Positions 33,591 to 42,406 of a DNA stretch of 64,000 nt are shown piece after piece (within the stretch, counting starts at the first letter, position 1; every line of letters starts with the position of its first letter). Below the pieces are notes generated by a model, which searched no databases, was not told where the DNA came from, and saw nothing but the letters and a program-made list of their open reading frames with translations. Location: assembly GCF_024298825.1 (NCBI RefSeq), contig NZ_CP101153.1:1860001-1924000 (forward strand), written 5' to 3'. Source of the stretch: Haloglomus salinum. Lineage in GTDB: Archaea > Halobacteriota > Halobacteria > Halobacteriales > Haloarculaceae. A program made the translations under genes and the position numbers.

Positions 33591-34274
33591 ATGGCAACAA
33601 CCAGTCACGAACCGGTCCCGTCCCTGCCGGCGCTCGATCCGGGCATCACGCGGGTCGAGACCGACGGGCGCGCGACGGGCGCACTGGCGTCGCTCATCCT
33701 CGACCACGCGATGCTCAACGACGGGCCGGTGTGGTGGGTGGACAGCGGCGAACACGCACAGACCGGACGGATCGCACGACTCGCGCCCAGTATGCGAACA
33801 CTCGAACGAATACGCGTCGCCCGGGCCTTCACTCCGTACCAGCACTCGTCGCTCGTCCAGCGACTCACCGAGCGTGCCACCGCGGACGCGACTCTCGCCG
33901 TCTGTCCGGCCATCGACGGCCAGTACCGGAGCGGTGACGCCCCGCGGGGCGCCCCGCGCCGGATGGTCGACAGTGCCGTCGACCGACTGGGTGCGCTGGC
34001 TGACGAGCATGACCTGGCCGTTCTCGTGACCTGCGAGGCCGAGGACTCGCTCTCGGGGCCGGTCGTGGACCGAGCGGACCGGACGCTGCGCTGCGAGCGG
34101 ACGCGGTTCGGCCCGCGGTTCGTTGGCGAGGAGACGGAGACGCTCGTCTACGAGGACGCCACCGGGTACCAGACGACACTCGCGTTCTGGGAGCAGGTGC
34201 TGACGCGGCGACGGTCGGCACTCGAGAACGGGACGCTCTCGCCGACGGAGGTGCTCGCGGATGGGTCGCACTAA
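33591..34274 (+). CDS. RecA/KaiC-like haloarchaeal protein next to polB2
   Basis: A 227-aa protein with the general layout of a RecA-fold ATPase that has lost its Walker A loop. An N-terminal GITRVETDGRATGALASLIL segment is followed by VWWVDSGEHAQTGRIARLAP, TLAVCPAIDGQYRSGD and a hydrophobic LAVLVTCEAE strand in the Walker B position. Similar proteins sit next to PolB2 in haloarchaea and are usually annotated as hypothetical or RecA-like. It overlaps the next small gene by 14 bases, so the three genes up to polB2 form an operon. Function in replication or repair is inferred from this linkage. Confidence 0.6.
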   Translation: MATTSHEPVPSLPALDPGITRVETDGRATGALASLILDHAMLNDGPVWWVDSGEHAQTGRIARLAPSMRTLERIRVARAFTPYQHSSLVQRLTERATADATLAVCPAIDGQYRSGDAPRGAPRRMVDSAVDRLGALADEHDLAVLVTCEAEDSLSGPVVDRADRTLRCERTRFGPRFVGEETETLVYEDATGYQTTLAFWEQVLTRRRSALENGTLSPTEVLADGSH

Positions 34275-34536
34275 TCCGACCTTCCGCGACCTCCTGCGGG
34301 CGCTGGAGCGGCGCTGGAGCGACTACCGGCGTGGGCTCCGTCACCGCGACCAGGAGCGGTTCGACCAGCTGTTCGTCGACGCGGCCGACTACGCCGATGC
34401 CGCAGGTTACCTCAACCACGACGAGCCGTTCCAGCCCGTGCTGTTCTCGATCTGCCTGGCCCAGCAGCGCCGCATCGACGAGCTTCGGGAACGGGTGGAC
34501 GTGCTGGAGGGGCACGTGGACACTGGTGATGGCTGA
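34261..34536 (+). CDS. Small helical protein in the polB2 operon
   Basis: A 91-aa highly charged, mainly helical protein with a FRDLLRALERRWSDYRRGL start and a C-terminal IDELRERVDVLEGHV segment that could form a coiled coil. No catalytic motif is visible. It overlaps the gene before it by 14 bases and shares a single base with the polB2 start, so expression is coupled. It is probably an accessory subunit of the polymerase cluster. Confidence 0.65.
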   Translation: MGRTNPTFRDLLRALERRWSDYRRGLRHRDQERFDQLFVDAADYADAAGYLNHDEPFQPVLFSICLAQQRRIDELRERVDVLEGHVDTGDG

Positions 34537-36668
34537 TGCCGTACAAGATCGACTTCGTCGACGGTGATGCGTTCACGTGGACGCTCACCGACGACGGCGC
34601 GACCGTCGAGCGCGACCCCGACTGGACGCCGACGTTCTACGTCCACCACGACGACCCCGCGGTGCTGGACGAGATCCGACCGCACGTCCACACGCTCCCG
34701 GATGTCGAGTTGACCGTCCGCGAGCGCCACCGCCCGGGCTTCCGTCACGGGGCCGAGCCCGTTCTCCGCGTGGACACGACCGACCTCGACACGCTCCACT
34801 CCCGGGCGCACGACCTGTGGGGCTGGCGCGACCCGGGCGAGTTGACCTGCTGGAACGTCGACTTCAGCCCCGAATTCCGGTACTGCCTGGAGACCGACCA
34901 GTCATCCGTTCCCGGACGCGAGTTGCGGACACTCGAACTCGAGCGGCCGGACGGCCCGGATGCCCCGACTGTCGACGAGCTGCGAATCGGTGAGGCGACA
35001 GTCGAAGGCGAGGCCGCGGTGCTGGAACACCTCTCGAGACGACTTGAACGCGAGGACCCCGACGTGCTCTTTCTCGGGTCGGCGTCGCTCGTCCCGCGAC
35101 TGTACGAGGCGGCCGAGCGCCACGACCGCGCGGCGTTCGACCTCGGCCGCGGCGAGGGCGACGATCTGCCGGCCTACCAGCAGCGAGCCGGGCGCTCCAC
35201 ATACGAGAGCTACGGCCGGACGGGTCACTCGCCCGCCCGCTACAACGTCCCCGGCCGCGTGACGATCAACGCTGGGAACATGTTCTTCTGGGACCAGACG
35301 AACCTCGACGGCTGTCTCGACCTCGTCGAACGCTCACGGAAGCCGCTGCAGGAACTCGCCTGGGCCTCCATCGGGAACGTCCTGACTGCCATCCAGGTCC
35401 GCGAGGCCCGCAAGCGCGACGTGCTGGTGCCGTGGCACTCCTGGCGCCACGAGTTCTTCAAGAGCGCCCGGACGCTCCACGACGCCGACCGTGGCGGGTT
35501 CACCTTCGCCCCCGACGTGGGCCTCCACGAGGACGTTCACGAACTGGACTTCTCCTCGCTGTATCCGAACATCATCGTCACGCGGAACATCAGCCCGGAG
35601 ACGACGCGCTGTGACTGCTGTGACACCGATGACGTGCCCGGCCTCGGCTACAGCATCTGCGAGGAGCGGGGCTACCTCGCGGACGTGCTCCAGCCGATCA
35701 TCGAGGACCGCGATCGGATCAAGCAGGAGCTCCGAGACTGCGACGACCTCGAGCGTCGGGAAGAGCTGGAGGGTCAATCAAGCGCGCTGAAGTGGATTCT
35801 CGTCTCGTGTTTCGGCTATCAGGGCTTCTCGAACGCGAAATTCGGACGCATCGAGTGCCACGAGAGCATCAACGCGTTCGCCCGCGAACTCCTGCTCGAC
35901 GCGAAGGAGCGCCTCGAAGCGGGCGGCTGGCGCGTCGTCCACGGTATCGTCGATTCGCTGTGGGTGACACCGATGGCCGACCGGGAGCAGGCCGACCTCG
36001 ACGATCTGGCTGCGACCATCACCGACGAACTGGGCATCGACCTGGAGTACGAGGCGGGTTACGACTGGCTGGCGTTCGTCCCACGACGGAACGACGCGGC
36101 AGGTGCGCTCACGAAGTACTTCGGGCGGAAGCGCGACGAGGATCTCGGCGCCGGGGCAGACCCGTACAAACTGCGAGGGATCGAGGCTCGACAACGGAGT
36201 ACGGCACCACTGGTCGAGGAGGTCCAGCGCGAACTCATCGAGGTCCTCAATGAGAAACGACGGCCGGAGGGGGTCTGTGACAGACTCCAGCGGTGGCTTG
36301 GCCGGGTCCGGCGTGGAAGCGTCGTGGCGTCCGACCTCGTTCTGACCCAGCGCGTCTCGAAGCCACTCGAGGCATACCAGTCACGGACGCGGACGGTTGC
36401 GGCACTCCAGCGGGCCGAGCGCCGCGGGCTCTCGGTCCACCCCGGCGAGAGTGTCTCATACGTCGTGACGGACGATTCGAAGCGGTCGCACGAGCGGGTC
36501 CGCCTCGCCTTCGAGGTCGATGAAGACACACCGTACGACGAGAGCTTCTACCGTGATCGGTTGCTTCGGGCTGGAGAGAGTGTCCTCTCGCCGCTGGGCT
36601 GGCGAAGAGCCGATATCGAGTCGTATCTGGATGACAGCAAGGACGTGTCTCTGGGGGCGTTTGGATGA
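34536..36668 (+). CDS. polB2: Family B DNA polymerase PolB2, probably catalytically impaired
   Basis: A 710-aa B-family polymerase. Motif A is intact (DFSSLYPNII, Asp338). Motif B keeps its Lys (LKWILVSCFGYQGFSNAKFG). Motif C, normally YGDTDS, reads HGIVDSLW: Ile471 stands where the first catalytic Asp should be and Asp473 remains. The N-terminal region lacks a recognisable exonuclease DxE motif. A CDCCDTDD pair may bind zinc. PolB2 enzymes with damaged active sites are known in archaea and were proposed to have structural or damage-related roles; some have been reported to retain activity. It ends the operon with the RecA-like and small genes. Confidence 0.85.
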   Translation: MPYKIDFVDGDAFTWTLTDDGATVERDPDWTPTFYVHHDDPAVLDEIRPHVHTLPDVELTVRERHRPGFRHGAEPVLRVDTTDLDTLHSRAHDLWGWRDPGELTCWNVDFSPEFRYCLETDQSSVPGRELRTLELERPDGPDAPTVDELRIGEATVEGEAAVLEHLSRRLEREDPDVLFLGSASLVPRLYEAAERHDRAAFDLGRGEGDDLPAYQQRAGRSTYESYGRTGHSPARYNVPGRVTINAGNMFFWDQTNLDGCLDLVERSRKPLQELAWASIGNVLTAIQVREARKRDVLVPWHSWRHEFFKSARTLHDADRGGFTFAPDVGLHEDVHELDFSSLYPNIIVTRNISPETTRCDCCDTDDVPGLGYSICEERGYLADVLQPIIEDRDRIKQELRDCDDLERREELEGQSSALKWILVSCFGYQGFSNAKFGRIECHESINAFARELLLDAKERLEAGGWRVVHGIVDSLWVTPMADREQADLDDLAATITDELGIDLEYEAGYDWLAFVPRRNDAAGALTKYFGRKRDEDLGAGADPYKLRGIEARQRSTAPLVEEVQRELIEVLNEKRRPEGVCDRLQRWLGRVRRGSVVASDLVLTQRVSKPLEAYQSRTRTVAALQRAERRGLSVHPGESVSYVVTDDSKRSHERVRLAFEVDEDTPYDESFYRDRLLRAGESVLSPLGWRRADIESYLDDSKDVSLGAFG

Positions 36669-37199
36669 CTTCTGTAGACAGATTCCCGAATTGAGTTGGC
36701 TGCCTGTTACCCGGAATCGAATCTACTAATTCAGAGACGATTGCCGAGAGTCAGAACTGACTGATATTTTCGAAACGAGAACGGGTTGACCCGAACCCGT
36801 GTGTTTTGCCAGAGTTCGCTGCCGTTTCTGGCTGTCCGCTAGCGATCAGTGCCCCGCTGATCGCGTTCTCGAGTGGACGACAAACCGGGTAATTGTCGTC
36901 CACTTGCCAGATGGTGAGCATATGTAAAATAAATTTCCCTGATGCAACTCCTGGCTCTCCGAGACGACGGCATGTCGATATCGTTGTAGATGGTTCGTCC
37001 TGAGGCAGGGTGACGCCACAACGAGGAAAGGCAACCAGACGAATTGCGATGACTGAGCAAATCTGTGGAGATTGCTCTTGCCGGAGCAGAAGTAACGGAT
37101 TCGTCCCATCCGCTTGCGCCTCATCATCCCGTCTCTCTGTTGACTCGTGAGCCTGCTCCACCACCTATTGTTATTGGCGCCACATGATATCTCACCGGC
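36669..37199. other. Long intergenic region with consecutive hairpins
   Basis: These 531 bases hold no convincing gene. A 137-codon open frame on the minus strand (36751-37164) has no domain-like composition and runs through the hairpins described separately. The left part contains four stem-loops; the middle has an AT-rich TATA-like stretch near 36922-36935; the right part before 37200 shows nothing I can name. Confidence 0.5.
36770..36905 (-). ncRNA. Candidate structured small RNA with four stem-loops
   Basis: Four consecutive perfect inverted repeats lie within 125 bases: 36781-36800 (arms ACGGGTT/AACCCGT), 36808-36832 (GCCAGA/TCTGGC), 36842-36864 (GCGATCAG/CTGATCGC) and 36873-36903 (GTGGACGAC/GTCGTCCAC). 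On the minus strand they are preceded by an AT-rich TATA-like segment about 25 bases upstream and followed by a T-rich run (GTTTTCGAAAATATC) that could end transcription. This organisation fits a small RNA. A single-strand initiation site or replication structure next to polB2 is the alternative. The strand is inferred. Confidence 0.35.
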
Positions 37200-38156
37200 A
37201 TGGACGAAGAAATCGCTCAGGTGGAAGAACACGAACTCCGTTCCGTGTGGCCCCACGAAGAGAACGACTTCACGCGGTGGTTGATGGAGCACCTCCATCT
37301 CCTCGCGGCGGAGCTGGGGATCGAGGTGGAGGAGGTCACACGAGAGGAGGCCGTAGGGGACTTTTCGGCTGATATCGTCGCGAAGGAGATGAACACTGGT
37401 GGGCAGGTCGTTGTCGAGAACCAGTACGGCGCGACGGATCACGATCATCTCGGGAAGCTCCTCACCTACTCCGCGGGTCGGGATGCTGCGTTCACCATCT
37501 GGGTCGCCGAAGAGTTCCGGCCGGAGCATCGGAGCGTTCTGGAGTGGTTGAACGAGAGCGGTCCACAGGACGCTCGCTTCTTCGCGGTCAAGCCGCGCGT
37601 TCTCACGATCGAGGGGAATGAGACGAGAGGCTTCGAATTCGAGGTGTTAGTCGAACCAAACGACTGGGAGCGCCAGCTCACGCAGTCCCTGACCGAGACA
37701 GAGAAAGCATACAAAGACTTCTTCGCCGATCTCACCGAGGCATACGCCGAGCGACGACCGGACTGGTATCAACTGAAACCGCAGCCCCAGAGCTGGTTAT
37801 CCTTCGGTGCTGGAATGAGCGGCGTTTCGATTGGCTGGGTGTTCCATCAGGGGCCCGAGTTCTCGCTTGACCTCTACATCGACACCTCGGATGCCGACCG
37901 GAACGAGGCTGTCTTCCAGGCGCTCGAAGACGACTGCGAGGCAATCGAGGATGCGCTGGACGCCGAGCTGGTCTGGGAACGACTTCCGGAGAAGCGGGCC
38001 TGCCGTATCAAACTCCCGCGAGAAATCGAAGGACGGATTACCGAGTTGACGGCCGTACAGCGAAACCAGCTTATCGAGTGGGGAGTCGGCCGGATGGACG
38101 AGTTCCAGGACGAATTCGAAGGGCGGATTGAGGGTCTTGAGGTCGGACTGTCTTGA
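37200..38156 (+). CDS. DUF4268 protein with PD-(D/E)XK-like N-terminal domain
   Basis: A 318-aa protein. Residues about 45-110 have FSADIVAKE followed by VVVENQYG and DHDHLGKLLTYSAG, the signature of a nuclease-like fold where the usual ExK is ENQ. The C-terminal part (about 165-318) is the DUF4268 region, with FFADLTEAYAERRPDW, SWLSFGAGMSGVSIGWVFH and ELYIDT-like strands. Such proteins recur in bacterial and archaeal defence and mobile regions without a proven activity. It stands alone on the plus strand after the hairpin region. Confidence 0.75.
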   Translation: MDEEIAQVEEHELRSVWPHEENDFTRWLMEHLHLLAAELGIEVEEVTREEAVGDFSADIVAKEMNTGGQVVVENQYGATDHDHLGKLLTYSAGRDAAFTIWVAEEFRPEHRSVLEWLNESGPQDARFFAVKPRVLTIEGNETRGFEFEVLVEPNDWERQLTQSLTETEKAYKDFFADLTEAYAERRPDWYQLKPQPQSWLSFGAGMSGVSIGWVFHQGPEFSLDLYIDTSDADRNEAVFQALEDDCEAIEDALDAELVWERLPEKRACRIKLPREIEGRITELTAVQRNQLIEWGVGRMDEFQDEFEGRIEGLEVGLS

Positions 38157-38217
38157 GTGATATTTGCCTTATTTCCGAACCAGAAATCAAAATTCGTTGA
38201 GCAAGTGAGATACTATT

Positions 38218-39858
38218 TCACCGCTTCATGGATTTTGAGAGAGTGAAAATAAATAGTGCAATCAAGACTGAACCAGCTAATGCTTCCCCCCCTGCAATGA
38301 GTTTGGTATGGAGAGTTATTGGAGAAAAGTCGCCGTACCCTAAAGTAGTGAAGGTTGAAATACTAAAGTATAGTGAGTCTCCGAGAACCTCCGTCAGAGT
38401 ACTATTTGCTCTCCCATAGATTATCTCTTGACTCGCTCTTTTAACTCCGCCAGAGTATGGATAGTATAACGTGGTGAAAGTCAACATGAGGAAAGCCCAT
38501 CCAAAGGTTCGGAGGGGGCTTTCACCATAGTTACACGTATACTGGAGAAAGACTGCTTTTGCGTATCTGACAGCATGAATCAGTCGTGACCGACCGTGTC
38601 TTGGGTTGGGCTGAGCTATTTGTCGTCGATTGATGAGTTTCCTTGCTCTGGACGCTCTGGTGAAAAACTTGGATGCAGAGATGTAATCGCCCTGTAATTC
38701 GGCAGCACGGGTGGCATTGATATATGTCGATTCGAAATCTCGGATACGTGCTGTTGTCTGATATCGATTTGAAGAGGGATACTCATCAATATGACCGACA
38801 CCACCCCCCGAGAGCAACTCCAGATCATTGTATTCTCTGAACTTGCTGCTGAATTCGTGCAAATTCCAATTTGCCTCTTTCAGAGCATCCGCATGTCGCC
38901 TCAGATTGAAATTGTCTAGGTCTGTCGATTCAAAATAATAATTCTCCAACCCTTTTTCGGCTGTGTGGAGTTCTACGTCCCCAAGCCTGGCTCCGGATAG
39001 GTCATAGAGAACATCGGGCCCTGAGTCAGGGTCTGGCTTGTAGCGCGGAAGGTCCTCGGTCCCCGTGCCACGCATATTACCCGAACGAATCTCTGAATCC
39101 TTCAACTGGACTAGCGTATCTTCAAGATCAAATATCTGGCAGTCCATCTCTGAGATCTCGCAATCTGTCAGCACGAATGACCCGATTCTGGAGATTGGAT
39201 TAGCATCGATTCCGCCTAAGAACCGACAACGGTGAGCAACGATGTCAGAGAGCGACTGAACCTCGGAAAGTCCAACATTCTCTCGGAATTCTGTGTCAAA
39301 AATATACGTCCAGTGGTCTATCTTTGAGCCTTCAAAATCTAAACAACCGTCGAAGGAACTCCCGGAAATATTTATGGATGATTTTATTTTGCATGTATGA
39401 AAATTAATGCGGCCATTAGATTCGAAGTCGCAGATATTTATCGAGTCAATAGCGGCATTCTTGAACTCGATGTCACCTGTGAAAACACCATCTCCGCCCC
39501 TTATTTTGGATATTTGAGGAGACAGCAATTTCACCTCGCGGCCTTCAATATCAATATTTCCAAGGTGGATTTCATTAAAATTCGCATCTAGAATACCATT
39601 ATACTCAGTTACATATTCTGCAAATACTTCATCTTCGTCTAGTCCGTCCCACTCTAGTTCCTGTGATGACGCGTGAAATCGACACTTGGCTGAATGATCA
39701 AGTGGCGGTTCTGAACACTCTTGGGGACCATCTCCCGCAGGTGGAATTTCGTGCTCTGCTCGCCACTCATCGGGTTGGAAGGTATGGTCGCACGTTGCCT
39801 CTTGACCAGTCTCTTCCTGTTCAATATCAGCTGCCCACCCCAGTCCAGCGTTTCCCAT
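38218..39858 (-). CDS. Pentapeptide-repeat protein fused to a two-TM potassium channel
   Basis: A 546-aa membrane protein. Residues about 15-60 hold a Cys/His cluster (CDHTF, ECSE, KCRFH) that may bind zinc. Residues about 80-340 are degenerate pentapeptide-like repeats predicted to form a beta-helix. The C-terminal 110 residues are a pore module: TM1 (TFGWAFLMLTFTTLYY), selectivity filter TTLGYGDFSP (about residue 505) and TM2 (GSVLIALFIFTL). TLGYGD indicates potassium selectivity. The DNA is AT-rich compared with neighbours. Channel effectors that depolarise infected cells are known in several defence systems; that role here is inference. Confidence 0.8.
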   Translation of the reverse strand: MGNAGLGWAADIEQEETGQEATCDHTFQPDEWRAEHEIPPAGDGPQECSEPPLDHSAKCRFHASSQELEWDGLDEDEVFAEYVTEYNGILDANFNEIHLGNIDIEGREVKLLSPQISKIRGGDGVFTGDIEFKNAAIDSINICDFESNGRINFHTCKIKSSINISGSSFDGCLDFEGSKIDHWTYIFDTEFRENVGLSEVQSLSDIVAHRCRFLGGIDANPISRIGSFVLTDCEISEMDCQIFDLEDTLVQLKDSEIRSGNMRGTGTEDLPRYKPDPDSGPDVLYDLSGARLGDVELHTAEKGLENYYFESTDLDNFNLRRHADALKEANWNLHEFSSKFREYNDLELLSGGGVGHIDEYPSSNRYQTTARIRDFESTYINATRAAELQGDYISASKFFTRASRARKLINRRQIAQPNPRHGRSRLIHAVRYAKAVFLQYTCNYGESPLRTFGWAFLMLTFTTLYYPYSGGVKRASQEIIYGRANSTLTEVLGDSLYFSISTFTTLGYGDFSPITLHTKLIAGGEALAGSVLIALFIFTLSKSMKR

Positions 39859-40045
39859 TATTCGAAATCACATATGCGAATCAAAAATAGGTATGGTCAG
39901 AAAGCCCTCGCACGCCTATCCCAACGTTTCGCAGAGCTACCAGCAGAAATCGCGGTACGACTACATAACTGAGATAGAATCGAGATACGACTGGTCTTCA
40001 GTGTTCTCCCACGTCATCATGCCCTGACTTCTTCACTCGGTGTCA

Positions 40046-40276
40046 TCACCGTTCGGGTGCAGGTCGCAGATCTCGCCATCGGAAGTCCACCACCTCGTCC
40101 GCGTCTAGCTCGACCCGATACCGGATATCGTCACGGGGGTCACCCGTCATGTCACTCCCATCGTCCTTGGCCACCTCGATGACGGTCCCGTACGTGTCAT
40201 GGTAGAGAGCGTGGTCCGGATCGGTTTCGTCCGGAATATCGATTCGGACCCGGTCACCAGGCGTGAACCGCTGCAT
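40046..40276 (-). CDS. Small SH3-like haloarchaeal protein
   Basis: A 76-aa protein with a FTPGDRVRIDIPDETDPDH start, then YGTVIEVAKDDG and RYRVELDADEVVDFRWRDLRP. This is the pattern of a single small beta-barrel of the KOW/SH3 type, common among short haloarchaeal proteins of unknown function. No catalytic residues are evident. It is divergent from the gene at 40402. Coding is supported by the acid-rich composition and complete barrel pattern. Confidence 0.6.
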   Translation of the reverse strand: MQRFTPGDRVRIDIPDETDPDHALYHDTYGTVIEVAKDDGSDMTGDPRDDIRYRVELDADEVVDFRWRDLRPAPER

Positions 40277-40401
40277 TCGATTCAGTGATGAGTGGCCCTG
40301 CGTGGTATGTTCTTCTACCGGAAACGAGGTCGAACGAGCACTATCGGAATATCGGAAGTCACCCTTCGGAGATTATGCTCTCCGCCCGGAGAGGCTTGGC
40401 T

Positions 40402-40761
40402 ATGCTTCGCCGTGAATTCCTCTCGGCTGCCGGTGCGTCTGCAACCGCTCCTCACCTGTTCAACACAGAGGCCCAGATCGATTTCGATCAAGAGGTCGCC
40501 GGTCCAGAGATCATGAATCGGCTCACATCCTGGATCGGTAAGCTGGCTGCCCTCGGTATCGAGGGGACACGACAGGTACTCGTTGAGAGTGCGAATGCGA
40601 TTGCGCCGGTTTACCAGAAAGCAAGCGACCTGTATCTGGATCATCTCGAAGTTATCGACCCGAAGACGGTGTTCGTGAACGCCTACGAAACTGTCGAGCC
40701 GTATCTCCCTGCGCCGACGAAGGTAAATATCAACCGAGAGATGCACCGAGTGGACTTGTAA
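40402..40761 (+). CDS. Small protein with a Tat-like N-terminus
   Basis: A 119-aa protein starting MLRREFLSAAGASATAPHLF, which has a twin-arginine plus Phe-Leu but only a short hydrophobic stretch. Export is therefore possible, not certain. The rest is helical (WIGKLAALGIEGTRQVLVESA and YQKASDLYLDHLEVI) and ends near PAPTKVNINREM. The ATG at 40402 is preferred to 40285 because the extra 39 residues are not protein-like. I do not recognise the family. Confidence 0.5.
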   Translation: MLRREFLSAAGASATAPHLFNTEAQIDFDQEVAGPEIMNRLTSWIGKLAALGIEGTRQVLVESANAIAPVYQKASDLYLDHLEVIDPKTVFVNAYETVEPYLPAPTKVNINREMHRVDL

Positions 40762-40804
40762 TCAGTACTCAGGACGCCTAGCAGTTCATGTTCCGGACTA
40801 TCGA

Positions 40805-41902
40805 CTACGTATCGGGTGCCGATACCCCGAACTCTTCATATAATTTGTCGAGAGTCTGCTTGTCGCTGAGTTCTGTGACGGTATTCTGGTTCGCGTACAT
40901 CCCTTTTTCCCAAATCGCATTCTCGATATCTCGTGTCCGGACCCAGTCCACCCCAATGAGGTACTCCCTGAGTTCAGGGTCGTCCTCGTTTTTACTCAGG
41001 TCGCCATCGAGATCTGCTTCCGTGATTGGGGTTCCATCTTCAACCTCAAAATCTGGTGCTGCCGTCTTCTCCTGATTGACTATCCCTACGCCGATGTAGC
41101 CTTCTCCCGGCGAATAGACAAACAGACGGTCGCCCTCCGAGGCCTTCCCCATCGTTCGACTGTACCATGTCCCCTGGCCCGCAGCGACGAATCCGTACTC
41201 CCGGGCATCACTCCATCTTCTCCACTGAGATTCGCCATAGTTTGCATAGTAGTCGTGGCCGTTCCATGAGTCCCCTTCCTCCGTCTCATCCTCAGATTCG
41301 TCTTCAACTTCGAATGGATCTTTGAGCCATGTCCTTGCGATGTACTCACGCCCGTCGTCTGAGTAGTAATTGAATCGGACTGCATTGATCGGAACCTCGA
41401 ATTCATCGTGCAGATAGCCAATAATCCGCTCAGTAGAGCTATCGAGCTCGGAGGCAACGACGGTCAGAGTGTGTTCCTCGTTCACTTCGCCCGGTCCTTT
41501 CGGGGTCCCATCGTAATCTGGCCGAAATTTCTTGTCGAATCCAGCTTCGAATGAGTCGTCATTTTGATCCGAATCTTCGTATATAGCCTTGATCTCTTCA
41601 TAGGACAGATTACGGACCCAAGAAGCGTAGTCCATCACCTGAGCGGTGACCTCCCGAGGAGACATGTCCCGTTTCAGTTCAATAACATGCAAGTCACCGT
41701 CGCTATCGATGGCGAGGATATCGAGTCGCTTCTGCCCTACCGTGTTGACCTCCTCAGCGATTATTTTGAGTGGTCTACCTAGGACGTTTGGGTCCTGTAG
41801 AAGGAATCGTTTCAAACGAGTCTCTTTGTCCAGCTTGTTCGATGATACACGAGTGAATTCGCCGTCATCGGCAATTCGCCAAAGCCCCAGATCAACGGGC
41901 AT
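40805..41902 (-). CDS. NucS-like nuclease domain with C-terminal PUA/EVE-like domain
   Basis: A 365-aa protein. Residues about 45-95 are a NucS/DUF91-type PD-(D/E)XK core: QKRLDILAIDSDGDLHVIELKRD, then TAQVMDYASWV. An acidic linker (about 203-215) leads to a C-terminal segment with YGFVAAGQGTWYSRTM and GDRLFVYSPGEGYIGVGIV, which resembles the PUA/EVE-like fold that reads modified bases. Nuclease plus EVE-type reader is an arrangement of modification-dependent restriction enzymes. Catalytic Asp and Glu-x-Lys are present. The start at 41902 has an initiating motif typical of this family (MPVDLGLWRI). Confidence 0.75.
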   Translation of the reverse strand: MPVDLGLWRIADDGEFTRVSSNKLDKETRLKRFLLQDPNVLGRPLKIIAEEVNTVGQKRLDILAIDSDGDLHVIELKRDMSPREVTAQVMDYASWVRNLSYEEIKAIYEDSDQNDDSFEAGFDKKFRPDYDGTPKGPGEVNEEHTLTVVASELDSSTERIIGYLHDEFEVPINAVRFNYYSDDGREYIARTWLKDPFEVEDESEDETEEGDSWNGHDYYANYGESQWRRWSDAREYGFVAAGQGTWYSRTMGKASEGDRLFVYSPGEGYIGVGIVNQEKTAAPDFEVEDGTPITEADLDGDLSKNEDDPELREYLIGVDWVRTRDIENAIWEKGMYANQNTVTELSDKQTLDKLYEEFGVSAPDT

Positions 41903-41994
41903 ATATCCGGATCACAGAGGTAACAAAAATAGCTTGTCTCGAAACCAGTGTATCGCTACTGAATGTACCAGGAGTGTGAATGAGTCCGAGTCCG

Positions 41995-42252
41995 TTACTG
42001 AATTCTATATTCAATTACGCATTCTGAGGCGTACAGACTCCCATCATGAGTGTTCTTCACCTTCTCTCCAAAAGTGTCGACAAATCGGTCGACTCCCTTC
42101 TCTGGAGTCAGGCTCAAAACATTCCCCTCGGGAAATACCTTTTCAGGTGCTTTGTCGGATTCGGCATCAAAACCCATGTGCATCCCATTCTCTTTGACTA
42201 CGACATATTCGAATTCAAACTCCGAGCCACTGGTGGTTTCCAGCGTCACCAT
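41995..42252 (-). CDS. Small acidic protein of unknown function
   Basis: An 85-aa protein from ATG 42252, with a beta-rich N-terminus (MVTLETTSGSEFEFEYVVV) and no known motif. An ATG at 42327 gives 25 more residues, but they overlap a cluster of palindromes and look non-coding. It lies downstream of the NucS-like gene's promoter side. Function unknown; coding potential is moderate. Confidence 0.45.
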   Translation of the reverse strand: MVTLETTSGSEFEFEYVVVKENGMHMGFDAESDKAPEKVFPEGNVLSLTPEKGVDRFVDTFGEKVKNTHDGSLYASECVIEYRIQ

Positions 42253-42291
42253 GCTACGATAATGAACGAGGACAACAAAAGGTGTGATCAA

Positions 42292-42330
42292 TTCGCACAC
42301 GTGTGCACAGTAGTGCACAGTTCGCACACG
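42292..42330. promoter_or_regulatory. Cluster of GTGCAC/TTCGCACACG palindromes
   Basis: Two TTCGCACACG repeats (42292-42301 and 42321-42330) enclose a GTGCAC pair (42303-42308 and 42313-42318). The first repeat extends into a perfect GCACACGTGTGC palindrome. The block lies 40-78 bases upstream of the small minus-strand gene at 42252 and looks like a multi-site operator. Confidence 0.4.
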
Positions 42331-42406
42331 CCCAAATCTCAGAGCGACCTCTCCACCCGCTCACGCCGACCATTATCGGATACTAGCTCAGGCAAATCTA
42401 CTAGTG

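Noticed and set aside
36751-37164. 137-codon open frame after polB2
   Set aside because: It crosses several perfect hairpins and has no protein-like domain pattern; treated as intergenic DNA.
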